This document shows, in pieces, positions 27,706 through 35,786 of a DNA stretch of 64,000 nt. Source of the DNA: Salirhabdus sp. Marseille-P4669 (lineage in GTDB: Bacteria; Bacillota; Bacilli; Bacillales; Alkalibacillaceae); the NCBI RefSeq assembly GCF_900240405.1, contig NZ_OEQK01000003.1, positions 248,001-312,000 of the forward strand. Direction: 5' to 3'. Made by a program: the position numbers and the translations under genes. Below the pieces are notes generated by a model. That model had not been told where the DNA came from, did not search any database, and saw only the letters and a list, made by a program, of their open reading frames with translations. Within the stretch, counting starts at the first letter, position 1, and each line of letters begins with the position of its first letter.

Positions 27706-27808
27706 TCATTCCAACCAAAACGTACCAATTGCCATCAGTATTCCTACCAGGAACATTAATTTTTGAGAAAGTCATAACGACTTCCATAAATTTTTAACTG
27801 TTTTCATT
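27706..27808 (-). pseudogene. Possible broken small membrane peptide gene
   Basis: Behind GGGGATG, ATG 27808 starts MKTVKNLWKF. A hydrophobic tail typical of a single-helix peptide, LMFLVGILMAIGTFWLE, continues to a stop at 27706 but in another frame. A single-base shift would join the two halves into about 34 residues. It could also be chance. It fills the gap between the rhodanese and DUF302 genes. Confidence 0.25.
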
Positions 27809-27845
27809 TTTTCATCCCCAGATTTTTAGATTGGTCTTGAATACG

Positions 27846-28142
27846 CTATTCTATCGCTCCCTTCCACTCATTCATTCCACCAACTAGATTTTCTACTTCA
27901 TATCCTAATGCTTCCAATATGCCACAGCCCGCTTTACTGCGATTACCCGATTGGCATACCACGACGTAGGAACGATCTTTATCTAGTTCATTCTTACGCA
28001 TGGCAAGATGTCCAAGTGGAATATGCTTTGCCCCGGGAATGTTGCCCGCTGCTACTTCGTTGTTTTCCCGAACATCTAGGATATGAACGTCCTCCTTGTT
28101 GTTTAAGCGCTTCTGAAGCTCTTCTGAAGTAATGTTTTTCAT
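27846..28142 (-). CDS. Single-domain rhodanese
   Basis: The 98-residue sulfurtransferase carries the active-site loop CQSGNRS with catalytic Cys63, preceded by ILDVRENNEV. It would accept and pass persulfide sulfur as an enzyme-bound persulfide in the cytoplasm. A second cysteine follows in AGCGILEALGY. ATG 28142 is 8 nt behind GAGAGGG. It lies in the nine-gene sulfur operon after a membrane-anchored rhodanese. Confidence 0.88.
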   Translation of the reverse strand: MKNITSEELQKRLNNKEDVHILDVRENNEVAAGNIPGAKHIPLGHLAMRKNELDKDRSYVVVCQSGNRSKAGCGILEALGYEVENLVGGMNEWKGAIE

Positions 28143-28195
28143 GTCATTCACCCTCTCTTATGTAGTGTCCTGCAGATATAGCAAGACACGAATTC

Positions 28196-28555
28196 TTAAT
28201 TCCAGGCATTCATACCGCCCTTTACATTTGTTACTTTTTCAAAGCCTTGTTTCTTCAACAATTTGGCTGCTTGCATACTTCTCATCCCACTCTGGCAAAT
28301 CACGACTACTTCTTTTTCTTTGTCTAATTCACTAGTACGTCCTGCCAATTGCTGAAGAGGAATGTTTTTAAAGATTTTGCTACTTCTAGCCTTATATTCC
28401 CCAGGAGTGCGAACATCTACAAATTGAACATTTTTTTCTTTTGATTTCGCTTTTGCCTCTTGGGTTGTAATATGTGTAATCCCTTTTACTGGTTTAAAGC
28501 GAAATACTAGAAATACTAAGATCAAGCCGATAAAAATCCATTGCATCATATCCAT
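28196..28555 (-). CDS. Membrane-anchored rhodanese
   Basis: The 119-residue protein has one N-terminal helix (QWIFIGLILVFLVFRF) and a rhodanese domain with FVDVRTPGEYKAR and the active loop CQSGMRS (Cys87). The positively charged FRFKPVK after the helix suggests a cytoplasmic catalytic domain at the membrane. It follows tauE by 25 nt, so it may hand sulfur to or from the exporter step. Confidence 0.87.
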   Translation of the reverse strand: MDMMQWIFIGLILVFLVFRFKPVKGITHITTQEAKAKSKEKNVQFVDVRTPGEYKARSSKIFKNIPLQQLAGRTSELDKEKEVVVICQSGMRSMQAAKLLKKQGFEKVTNVKGGMNAWN

Positions 28556-28580
28556 TGTTTCCTCTCTCCAAATAAAATAA

Positions 28581-29363
28581 TTAAAAGAAGTCCATCCAAA
28601 TTTTAATTGCTGTACCTAGGATTAGAACAGCCAAAATACTTTGTAATACCTTTGTATTTACTTTTTGTCCAACCTTTGCACCTAGTGGCGATGCTATTAA
28701 ACTAGCTACTATCATAATAACAGCAGGTAAATATAAAATTTGTCCTGTTAATACCTTTCCAGTAGTAGAACCAATGGACGAAATAAAGGTAATGGCAAGC
28801 GATGTTGCAATGGTCATTCTTGTTGGGATTTTTAAAACAACAAGCATGATTGGCACTAAGATAAAAGCACCAGCCGCCCCAACGATACCTGCACCAATTC
28901 CAACAACAAATGCAAATACGGCAGCAAGCCATTTATTAAATGTCACTTGATCCAAAGGAATATCGTCAATTCCTTTTTTCGGAATAAACATCATAATTGC
29001 AGCGATTGTAGCTAATATGCCATAAATAAAGTTGATTCCATTAGCTGTCATAAATTGGGAACCATATCCTCCGATAAAGCTTCCAATTAATATCGCGAAA
29101 CCCATGTAAATAATTAAGGATTTGTTTAAATAACCGCCTTTGCGATAAGCCCAAACCCCACCGATCGTAGCAAATAGTACTTGGATCGCACTAATACCAG
29201 ATACTTCATGAGCTGAAAAGGAAGCAAACCCTAATAATACTGGAATATATAGGAGCATCGGATATTTAATGATGGAACCACCAATACCAACCATTCCAGA
29301 AATAAACGAGCCAATAAAACCAATGAGAAAAATAACGATCATAAACCCTATTGTGTATTCCAT
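28581..29363 (-). CDS. tauE: TauE/SafE-family sulfite or thiosulfate exporter
   Basis: The 260-residue protein has about eight helices and the family halves [21 protein letters not shown] and [21 protein letters not shown]. TauE proteins export sulfur oxyanions such as sulfite, and S. aureus carries one in its cst operon. Here it would remove sulfite made by the persulfide dioxygenase two genes upstream. ATG 29363 has AGGGGG 9 nt upstream. Confidence 0.88.
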   Translation of the reverse strand: MEYTIGFMIVIFLIGFIGSFISGMVGIGGSIIKYPMLLYIPVLLGFASFSAHEVSGISAIQVLFATIGGVWAYRKGGYLNKSLIIYMGFAILIGSFIGGYGSQFMTANGINFIYGILATIAAIMMFIPKKGIDDIPLDQVTFNKWLAAVFAFVVGIGAGIVGAAGAFILVPIMLVVLKIPTRMTIATSLAITFISSIGSTTGKVLTGQILYLPAVIMIVASLIASPLGAKVGQKVNTKVLQSILAVLILGTAIKIWMDFF

Positions 29364-29412
29364 TTGATAATCCCCCTAAAAATAAAGAGGGGACCCAGTT
29401 GGGCCTCTCCCT

Positions 29413-29637
29413 TTACCCTTTTTTAATCCAAAACTTTAATACGTCCCCTTCTTCCATGTCCAAAAGCTCGTGACCACCTGATTTAGCCCAAGCCGTTAAA
29501 TCACTTTTCGCACCCTTATCCGTTGCATGAATTTCTAAAACATCACCAGTGCTTAATTCGTCCATTGCCTTTTTTGTTCTTACAATTGGCATCGGACATG
29601 CAAGTCCTTTTGCGTCTAATACTTTTGTTGCTTTCAT
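29413..29637 (-). CDS. TusA-like sulfur carrier
   Basis: The 74-residue protein has the TusA fold with Cys14 in the CPMP motif (KGLACPMPIVR), which carries a persulfide. It closely resembles the first domain of the TusA-rhodanese fusion at 31220-31792. It starts 15 nt after the rhodanese-dioxygenase gene. ATG 29637 has GGAGG upstream; the longer in-frame start overlaps the preceding gene. Confidence 0.9.
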   Translation of the reverse strand: MKATKVLDAKGLACPMPIVRTKKAMDELSTGDVLEIHATDKGAKSDLTAWAKSGGHELLDMEEGDVLKFWIKKG

Positions 29638-29651
29638 TTTTTCTCCTCCTA

Positions 29652-30782
29652 TTACCCTTCTACCGCACAACGGTTAGGGCCTGTTTCCATTTCTTTTTGC
29701 TTCTCTATTTCAGGGGTAATTTTTCCCATGTTTGTTTCACGAATCTCTTGATATGCATTTGGTTGTGGTGGTAGGTTTTCCGTTACCATTTTACGGAATA
29801 CCGCTTCATCTTCTACTTGAAGACCAGAATTACGATTGTATAAGTCTCCTAAGCGAGCAGAAACAAGACCACCTTTACCAAGTTCTTCAGCAAAGGAATA
29901 GTGAGCTGGCAACACGATTAAATCATCAGATAACTCTTTATAACGGTTATAGAGGGTATTTCGTAAATCACCAACCCAATCCTCTGCTAATCCTGCTAAG
30001 TCAGGTCGTCCGATAGATTTTACAAATAGAATATCACCTGTTACTAAATAGTTGTCATCAATAATGAAGGAAGTACTACCAATTGTATGACCTGGTGAAT
30101 AGATTGGCTGTACTTTAACAGCTGTATTCCCAACCATAATGTCATTTCCTTCTTCTAAAGGTGTATAATCAAATGTGACTTCCGTTGCATCTTTAGGAGG
30201 TAGGTAATACGTTCCTCCGACCTTTTGTGCTAAATGACGACCACCAGAAATATGGTCAGCATGCAAGTGGGTATCTATTAAATGCTTAATCTGTACTTCC
30301 TTTTGATTTGCAAATTCTTCATAGGTTTCAATCATTCTTGCTGTATCAATAATCGCAGCTTCTCCATTAGATTCAATAAAATAGGATAAGCATCCTTTTC
30401 CGAGACGTACGAATTGGTATAGCGCTCCACCATCAGCTAGATCGCCAACTTTAACCGGTTCCAAATGCTCACTCCAGGCTTTCATTCCGCCTTCTAGACT
30501 GTACACATTAGAGAATCCTGCTTCTTCAAGTAAATCCGCTACGAATTCAGATGAACCACCTTTTGCACAAACAACAATGATTTCTTTATCTTTTGCTAGC
30601 TTACTTTCTACAGGTTCAATACCATCTAGAAGGTTGAAGTAGGGTTCGTTTACAACCTCTACTTTTCCTCCTTCAATTTTCCAGTTATCAAATTCGTCTG
30701 TGTTACGAACATCTAATATCAATGTTTCCTCATGATTAATGACTTTCTGTGCTAATTGCTTTGGTGCAATGGTTTTAGCCAA
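29652..30782 (-). CDS. Rhodanese-persulfide dioxygenase fusion (rhodanese first)
   Basis: The 376-residue protein joins an N-terminal rhodanese domain (active loop CAKGGSS, Cys72) to a metallo-beta-lactamase fold dioxygenase with [11 protein letters not shown] (His172, His174, Asp176, His177) and later SPGHTIGS. Persulfide dioxygenases oxidise glutathione or other low-molecular persulfides to sulfite with Fe(II). CstB and the Burkholderia fusion have the dioxygenase first, so this order is reversed. It is the catalytic core of the operon. TTG 30782 follows GGGGGAGAAGGA. Confidence 0.9.
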   Translation of the reverse strand: MAKTIAPKQLAQKVINHEETLILDVRNTDEFDNWKIEGGKVEVVNEPYFNLLDGIEPVESKLAKDKEIIVVCAKGGSSEFVADLLEEAGFSNVYSLEGGMKAWSEHLEPVKVGDLADGGALYQFVRLGKGCLSYFIESNGEAAIIDTARMIETYEEFANQKEVQIKHLIDTHLHADHISGGRHLAQKVGGTYYLPPKDATEVTFDYTPLEEGNDIMVGNTAVKVQPIYSPGHTIGSTSFIIDDNYLVTGDILFVKSIGRPDLAGLAEDWVGDLRNTLYNRYKELSDDLIVLPAHYSFAEELGKGGLVSARLGDLYNRNSGLQVEDEAVFRKMVTENLPPQPNAYQEIRETNMGKITPEIEKQKEMETGPNRCAVEG

Positions 30783-30795
30783 TTCCTTCTCCCCC

Positions 30796-31197
30796 TTAAA
30801 AACTTAGTGTAATATTTGCATCCTTTGCATAATCAATGAACGTTGCCGCTCCACCAACTTCTATACCTTCTACAAATTGATCCTTATCTAAGCTCATTAC
30901 ATCCATTGTCATTTGACATGCAATCATTTTTACGCCCATTTCTGTAGCTACCTCTACTAACTCCTCAATGGAAGGTACATTTGCTTTTTGGAAGCCCTCT
31001 TGGAAATGTTCTTTCCCTTCTGGTAGTGGAAGGTTTTTGTGTGCTTCCTTGTGAATAAGATTTAATCCTTCAAACGTAAAGAAAATACCTACTTCTGCGT
31101 CACTTGCCGCTGCTGCTGACGCAATGTTGAACACCTTATATGCGTCGAAAAGACCTCCATTTGCTGCAATAATCGCTACTTTTGTTTTGTTTGACAT
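30796..31197 (-). CDS. DsrE/DsrF-family sulfur relay protein
   Basis: The 133-residue protein has the DsrE fold with [10 protein letters not shown] at the N-terminus and a conserved cysteine, Cys94, in [11 protein letters not shown], the position that carries sulfur in DsrE-type proteins. It probably shuttles sulfane sulfur between the TusA and rhodanese proteins of the operon. It lies 13 nt before the dioxygenase fusion gene. ATG 31197 has GGAGG 8 nt upstream. Confidence 0.88.
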   Translation of the reverse strand: MSNKTKVAIIAANGGLFDAYKVFNIASAAAASDAEVGIFFTFEGLNLIHKEAHKNLPLPEGKEHFQEGFQKANVPSIEELVEVATEMGVKMIACQMTMDVMSLDKDQFVEGIEVGGAATFIDYAKDANITLSF

Positions 31198-31219
31198 TTT
31201 ACATTCCTCCAAATTTTAA

Positions 31220-31792
31220 TTAATTGTCTTTTTCCGTTTTACCTTCCCAGCTTGACATGCCAGGAACGACATTTTTTACGTTTTTGAATCCGTTATTTGC
31301 TAACTTTTGTGCCGCAAAGTCACTACGGCTTCCAGTTCGACAAATAACATATAGTCCTTTGTCTTTGTTTAACTCTTCAAAGCGCTCCTCCAGTTCATTA
31401 AGAGGAATATTTACTGCCCCAGGTATGTGCCCGAAAGCATATTCTGCTGGTTCTCTTACATCAAGGATAGACACTTCCTCATCGCCTTCGATAACCTTAC
31501 GCAATTCATCTAGGTCTACAATATCCTCGTGTTTTCGTTCCTCTTTTGTTTCTTCATCTGTTGCCTTTCTTAAGTAATGCTTTAATACGTCTCCATCTTC
31601 AATCGTACCTAGATAATGGTGACCAGTATTTTGAGCCCAGGCCTTAATATCTGCAGTGGAACCTTTATCGGTTGCTTGCACCTCGATTACTTGACCTGGT
31701 TCTAGATTTGTAATTGCCTTTTTCGTTTTAACAATAGGCATTGGGCAAGCTAATCCCTTTGCATCCAAAACCTCATTGGCTTTAATATCCAT
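31220..31792 (-). CDS. TusA-rhodanese fusion sulfurtransferase
   Basis: The 190-residue protein has an N-terminal TusA domain (Cys16 in LACPMPIVK) and a C-terminal rhodanese domain (ILDVREPAEYAFGHIPGA; active loop CRTGSRS, Cys151), joined by a charged linker (about residues 76-92). It can hold two persulfides and resembles part of the S. aureus CstA multidomain protein. It is the second gene of the operon. ATG 31792 has AAAGGAGG upstream. Confidence 0.9.
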   Translation of the reverse strand: MDIKANEVLDAKGLACPMPIVKTKKAITNLEPGQVIEVQATDKGSTADIKAWAQNTGHHYLGTIEDGDVLKHYLRKATDEETKEERKHEDIVDLDELRKVIEGDEEVSILDVREPAEYAFGHIPGAVNIPLNELEERFEELNKDKGLYVICRTGSRSDFAAQKLANNGFKNVKNVVPGMSSWEGKTEKDN

Positions 31793-31814
31793 GAAGATCC
31801 TCCTTTACGATTTC

Positions 31815-32111
31815 TTACTCTGTTTCGTCTTCCCAAGCTAACATGCCGCCAGCCATGTTTGTTACATCATAGCCTTGTGATTCAAGAAATTGGCAAGCAC
31901 TTCCGCTTCTACCACCAGAGCGGCAAACCATGTAATAATGCTCTTTCTTATCTAATTGATCTAAGCTTTCTGGAATATCGCCTAAGCGGATATGACGAGC
32001 ACCTGGAATCATTCCTTGTGCTACTTCCTCATCTTCGCGGACGTCGATAATATTTACCTTATCTCCTGCTTTAATCTTTTCCGCTAACTCTTTTGGTGTA
32101 ATTTCCTTCAT
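31815..32111 (-). CDS. Single-domain rhodanese, first gene of the sulfur operon
   Basis: The 98-residue protein has IIDVREDEEVAQGMIPGARHI and the active loop CRSGGRS (Cys63). It heads a nine-gene minus-strand operon. The upstream 214 nt hold two ATACC-N6-GGTAT-like sites, so the CstR protein is the likely repressor. ATG 32111 is 8 nt behind AGGAGG. Confidence 0.88.
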   Translation of the reverse strand: MKEITPKELAEKIKAGDKVNIIDVREDEEVAQGMIPGARHIRLGDIPESLDQLDKKEHYYMVCRSGGRSGSACQFLESQGYDVTNMAGGMLAWEDETE

Positions 32112-32176
32112 GTTAAGAACCTCCTGTTTGTTTCTGTTTTTTATAATTCCCAAAGGACAGGTTGTTATAATCCCAT

Positions 32177-32192
32177 ATACCTATTGGGGTAT
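32177..32192. promoter_or_regulatory. Candidate CstR operator A1
   Basis: ATACC-TATTGG-GGTAT: 5-bp inverted arms around a 6-nt spacer, 66 nt upstream of the sulfur operon. It has the same layout as the site before the cstR operon. Confidence 0.65.
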
Positions 32193-32216
32193 TAAACAAA
32201 ATAAAAAAATATACAT

Positions 32217-32232
32217 ATACATGTAGGGGTAT
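32217..32232. promoter_or_regulatory. Candidate CstR operator A2
   Basis: ATACA-TGTAGG-GGTAT, one mismatch in the left arm compared with operator A1, 24 nt further upstream. Paired sites would favour tight repression. Confidence 0.5.
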
Positions 32233-32325
32233 TATTTTGTTTTTAAAAAATAGGGTCAACGTTTGAATACCGTCACCCGTATTTTCCATACTAAAGGGGT
32301 GAATCTTAAATGTCAAGGATAAATT

Positions 32326-32580
32326 TTAACGACTTTTAACCAATAAATTCACAGCCTCTTTTATTAAGTCTTCTGAGTTTTCCCCTTTATCTTCACGTAT
32401 GCATTGTTCTAAATTCATACTTACAATTAACGCTGCAGTCCGGTCAATCGCACTTCGAACGGCTGACATTTGCGTAACAACGTCTCTACATTCTTTATCT
32501 TCTTCCATCATTTTGAGAATACCACGAATCTGACCTTCAATACGCTTCATTCTGTTTTTTACTTTTGCGTCGTAATTCAA
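32326..32580 (-). CDS. cstR: CstR-type persulfide-sensing repressor (CsoR family)
   Basis: From TTG 32580 the protein is 84 residues with the CsoR-family start KNRMKRIEGQIRGI. The two cysteines fall at positions 31 and 60, which are the numbers of the sensing pair in S. aureus CstR. The copper ligand His that lies four residues before the second Cys in CsoR is Asn56 here, so Cu(I) sensing is unlikely. Persulfides would crosslink Cys31 and Cys60 and release DNA. It lies between the two sulfur units. TTG is 8 nt behind GGGG; the GTG at 32598 has a poorer fit. Confidence 0.88.
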   Translation of the reverse strand: MNYDAKVKNRMKRIEGQIRGILKMMEEDKECRDVVTQMSAVRSAIDRTAALIVSMNLEQCIREDKGENSEDLIKEAVNLLVKSR

Positions 32581-32594
32581 CTGGCACACCCCTT

Positions 32595-32948
32595 TCACAT
32601 ATCTTTCATTAAATAATACCCTATAACACGATGTCCATGCTTGCGTAAAATGCGAGCACTTAAATTTTTTTCTACATGATCTGCTGCAATGATGACAATA
32701 TCTTTATGCGGTAGATCATGAAAATGTCTATTTAAATAAGGTAGTGGTAAACAATATGCTTTTTCCAAAGTATGTCGAGTAGATGTTTGATAATCTCTCG
32801 TATCCACTAGTATAATATCATCCTTTGGTTTGGATTCATAATGTAAATCACATTTATTTATCCCATACACCGGAAAATATCGTTTATATAAAAAAACGAA
32901 GCCAAGCAAAGATACCATTCCGATGATGATTATCATGGTTGCACTCAT
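32595..32948 (-). CDS. Membrane-anchored rhodanese-like protein without catalytic cysteine
   Basis: The 117-residue protein has an N-terminal helix (MIIIIGMVSLLGFVFLYKRYF) and a rhodanese-like domain with ILVDTRDYQTS. Where active enzymes have the cysteine loop after the central strand, this one reads IVIIAADHVEKNLSARIL, so the nucleophile is absent. It is 14 nt before cstR and probably shares its promoter. A binding or scaffold role is possible. ATG 32948 has AAGGAG upstream. Confidence 0.8.
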   Translation of the reverse strand: MSATMIIIIGMVSLLGFVFLYKRYFPVYGINKCDLHYESKPKDDIILVDTRDYQTSTRHTLEKAYCLPLPYLNRHFHDLPHKDIVIIAADHVEKNLSARILRKHGHRVIGYYLMKDM

Positions 32949-32983
32949 TGTTTGCTCCTTTTTTCAACAAGATGATTACATAA

Positions 32984-33001
32984 TATACCCTACTAGGTAT
33001 A
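32984..33001. promoter_or_regulatory. Candidate CstR operator B
   Basis: TATACC-CTACTA-GGTATA, a perfect 6-bp inverted repeat with a 6-nt spacer, 36 nt upstream of the rhodanese-like/cstR pair. It implies autoregulation. Confidence 0.7.
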
Positions 33002-33156
33002 AAGTCAATAGTGAAACACCTAAATTTCACGGTCCACTTTTTGGAAACAATATCTTTTTTATCTTTTTTGTTAAAATATTTTTAATTTTTCCCCTTTTTG
33101 TGATACTCTAGTCCTATAAAGTTTAAGAAAAATTCTAATAATTGAGGGATGCTATA

Positions 33157-34131
33157 ATGATGTTGAAAAATTTCTTTATCGGATTATCTCAAAATCAACT
33201 ATTAAACACACTAGCACAAAAATATGGCCTCAAATTAGGTGCCCAATCGGTTGTTGCAGGTACCAACATTGAAGAAATGATCCAAAGCGTTAAAGAACTA
33301 AATGTACACGGAATTGCTTGTACAATCGATAATTTAGGGGAATTCGTTTCAGAAAAAGAAGCTGCATTAGAAGCAAAGAATCAGATTTTGGAAGTGATTG
33401 AAGCGATCAACGGCAATAATGTGGACGCTCACATTTCACTTAAACCAACCCAGCTTGGTTTGGATATCGACTATGATTTTTGTTTAAATAATTTAAGGGA
33501 AATTGTAGACAAAGCGAGTAAATATGATATATTTATCAATTTTGATATGGAAGATTACGGTCACCTACAACCATCCTTTGAATTAATTGATCAGCTATCT
33601 GCGGACTATGACAATATTGGTACTGTAATTCAATCCTACTTCTATCGTGCAGTTGACGATATTAAAAAATATAAAGACTACCGTTTACGTATTGTAAAAG
33701 GGGCTTATAAAGAACCAGAAGATGTGGCCTATCAAGATAAAAAGGAAATTGACGATAATTTCATTAAATTAATTGAATATCATTTATTACATGGTAAATT
33801 CACATCCATAGCAACCCATGACCATAACATCATTAACCATGTCAAGAAATTTGTGAAGACCCATAATATCTCAAAAGATAAGTTTGAATTTCAAATGCTA
33901 TACGGATTTCGAAAGGATATGCAATTCGAGCTTGCCAAAGAGGGCTATAACTTCTGTACGTATGTCCCTTTTGGAACCGATTGGTATGGGTACTTCATGC
34001 GTCGCTTAGCAGAACGACCTCAAAACGTAAATCTCATAACGCGACAAGTGTTTAATAAAAAAACAAATACAGTACTTGGCGTTGCTGCTGGTGCCTTTAT
34101 ATTAGGTAGATTAAGTAAGCGAAAAAAATAG
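33157..34131 (+). CDS. Proline dehydrogenase
   Basis: The 324-residue FAD enzyme oxidises proline to pyrroline-5-carboxylate at the membrane. It has the barrel motifs HISLKPTQLGLDID, FDMEDYG, RIVKGAYKEP and ATHDHNII, and FQMLYGFRKDMQ near the C-terminus. A hydrophobic VLGVAAGAFILG tail could touch the membrane. The usual partner, pyrroline-5-carboxylate dehydrogenase, is not adjacent. ATG 33157 is 7 nt behind GAGGG. Confidence 0.9.
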   Translation: MMLKNFFIGLSQNQLLNTLAQKYGLKLGAQSVVAGTNIEEMIQSVKELNVHGIACTIDNLGEFVSEKEAALEAKNQILEVIEAINGNNVDAHISLKPTQLGLDIDYDFCLNNLREIVDKASKYDIFINFDMEDYGHLQPSFELIDQLSADYDNIGTVIQSYFYRAVDDIKKYKDYRLRIVKGAYKEPEDVAYQDKKEIDDNFIKLIEYHLLHGKFTSIATHDHNIINHVKKFVKTHNISKDKFEFQMLYGFRKDMQFELAKEGYNFCTYVPFGTDWYGYFMRRLAERPQNVNLITRQVFNKKTNTVLGVAAGAFILGRLSKRKK

Positions 34132-34143
34132 ATTACAAGACTC

Positions 34144-34173
34144 GTGCACACTTTCCTAGAGTGTGCACTTTTT
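34144..34173 (+). terminator. Terminator of the proline dehydrogenase gene
   Basis: GTGCACACT-N7-AGTGTGCAC, a perfect 9-bp stem followed by five T, 12 nt after the stop. Confidence 0.88.
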
Positions 34174-34315
34174 ACAACCTTTTGCCCGAAACCTCTTGAA
34201 TGTATCTTTCGCACTCCCCCATTTGATTCATTTTAAATTTATGGAGCACGTTGTATAGGAATGCAATGTAACAGAGGCGAATATAGTAATATCTCAATAC
34301 ATGAGGAGGTAGGGT

Positions 34316-34864
34316 ATGAATTTTTATGAGCTTATTGCTTCAATTATTGGTTCCTTGATCTGGCCCATTACCATTCTCGTCATACTGTTATTATTTCGTG
34401 ATGTCGTTCGAGAAAGGTTAAAGCATGTAAAACGAATCCATTACAAAGGGTTTGAAATGGAATTTAAAGAACGATTAAGTGATATCGAAACGAAGATCAG
34501 CCTTGTTGATATACCTGTAGCAGTATTCAGTCAAGAGCAGAAAAGCCCCATCCACGAACCCCAACTATGGGAAGCAATTGATACTTCGCCGATATCCGGT
34601 ATATTGCTTTCCTGGTCTAACGTGGAGAAAGAACTATATACCATGTGGACTACTATAGCAGCAAATTCTCAGTATACGATATCCAAAATGGTATTTCATT
34701 TAAAAGAAAAAGGAAATATAGATGCTCAACTAGCAGACATTGTCATGGAATTATACGAATTAAAACGGAACGCACAGAAATATTCAAGGAATATTTCTGA
34801 ATGGAGTGCTTTGCGATATTACGAGATTGCAAAGAAAATAATCGCTATATTGCGAAATGCTTAG
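34316..34864 (+). CDS. Membrane-anchored protein of unknown function
   Basis: The 182-residue protein has one N-terminal helix (IIGSLIWPITILVILLLFRDVV) followed by a basic HVKRIHYKGFEMEFKERL stretch and a mainly helical soluble domain. The build recalls phage- or plasmid-borne proteins of unknown role, but no family is recognised. ATG 34316 has GAGGAGG 6 nt upstream. Confidence 0.65.
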   Translation: MNFYELIASIIGSLIWPITILVILLLFRDVVRERLKHVKRIHYKGFEMEFKERLSDIETKISLVDIPVAVFSQEQKSPIHEPQLWEAIDTSPISGILLSWSNVEKELYTMWTTIAANSQYTISKMVFHLKEKGNIDAQLADIVMELYELKRNAQKYSRNISEWSALRYYEIAKKIIAILRNA

Positions 34865-34937
34865 CTATAATGATCGCTTTTTCAGATGAAGCATTCAGCA
34901 AAGTTGAATAAAAGTATGGAAGAAAGGAGAGAGGCAA

Positions 34938-35348
34938 ATGGAGTTTACTGACTTGGTTAAAGAAATTGGGTATACCATCTCTTTTGAGTCGATATCTGAG
35001 CCAAGAAGGGAAGGTGTAGCATTAAGAGTTATCGTAAATAGAAGCAAGGAGGCAACTGATTTACTTATTTATCCTCATCCTGATTGTAAAGTAACAACCT
35101 TTCAAATTGATTTTCCAAATTACATTACCTATTCAGTAGTCTATGATGATTACACTGTTTGGAATGATGAACAAATATTTGAAGGTGATTCATTTCGCAT
35201 CTATAAAAAATCTAGTTATCTTGATTATGTCCAAAAGGAGTTTAGGTTGCCTGATAAGAATATTAAACATTATTCTTTAGCTTGTTTTGAACATCATATT
35301 GACATAATTTCTGAATATGAACCTGTTATTAATCGAATTTTTTTATGA
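34938..35348 (+). CDS. Soluble protein of unknown function
   Basis: The 136-residue protein is acidic and rich in aromatic residues, with no membrane helix and no recognised motif. It lies 73 nt after the preceding membrane protein and in the same direction, so the two may be co-transcribed. ATG 34938 has AAAGGAGAGAGG upstream. Base composition is a little lower in GC than the neighbours. Confidence 0.6.
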   Translation: MEFTDLVKEIGYTISFESISEPRREGVALRVIVNRSKEATDLLIYPHPDCKVTTFQIDFPNYITYSVVYDDYTVWNDEQIFEGDSFRIYKKSSYLDYVQKEFRLPDKNIKHYSLACFEHHIDIISEYEPVINRIFL

Positions 35349-35410
35349 CATTTTAAGGACTATGTTTATTGTAGACGTAACATTTAATTAAAGTAATGGG
35401 GGCATTTATT

Positions 35411-35497
35411 TTATTTTATCTTTTTCGACTTTCCAAATAAACCAATGGCAACAGCTACTGCAATACCAATTGCAATCCAAGAACCTATACCCATCAT
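35411..35497 (-). CDS. 28-residue single-helix peptide
   Basis: A very short frame begins with two Met codons (35497, 35494) directly behind GGAGGGATA, a near-ideal ribosome binding site. It reads MMGIGSWIAIGIAVAVAIG and ends in a basic LFGKSKKIK tail. The build, one hydrophobic helix and a lysine-rich C-terminus, is shared by small membrane regulators and type I toxins. No family is identified. Confidence 0.6.
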   Translation of the reverse strand: MMGIGSWIAIGIAVAVAIGLFGKSKKIK

Positions 35498-35710
35498 TAT
35501 CCCTCCTACTATTCCAAGATTTCTTATTAGTCTTTACGTTTTATAGGATTATAAAGTTTCCCTAAATTGCCCCTTTAATAAACGAAGTTCAAAAAAGAGC
35601 ATGTACTTCCTGCAGATATGCCCCTGTACTTCATCGTAAAAAAGAGTAAATCTCCTTCCTAAAGTAAACGGCTTCGATTGCGGTTAGCCTTAAAGTTACT
35701 CATATAAAAA

Positions 35711-35766
35711 TAGTAGTTCCATTAATGGTACAAATTGCAAGTCTGCACCCCAAAACGGAACTACTA
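35711..35766 (-). terminator. Terminator of the DHH phosphoesterase gene (long loop)
   Basis: TAGTAGTTCC (35711-35720) and GGAACTACTA (35757-35766) form a perfect 10-bp stem with a 36-nt loop. On the minus strand it is followed by TTTTTA. Confidence 0.6.
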
Positions 35767-35786
35767 CTTATTCTCCTTCTTCCCTT

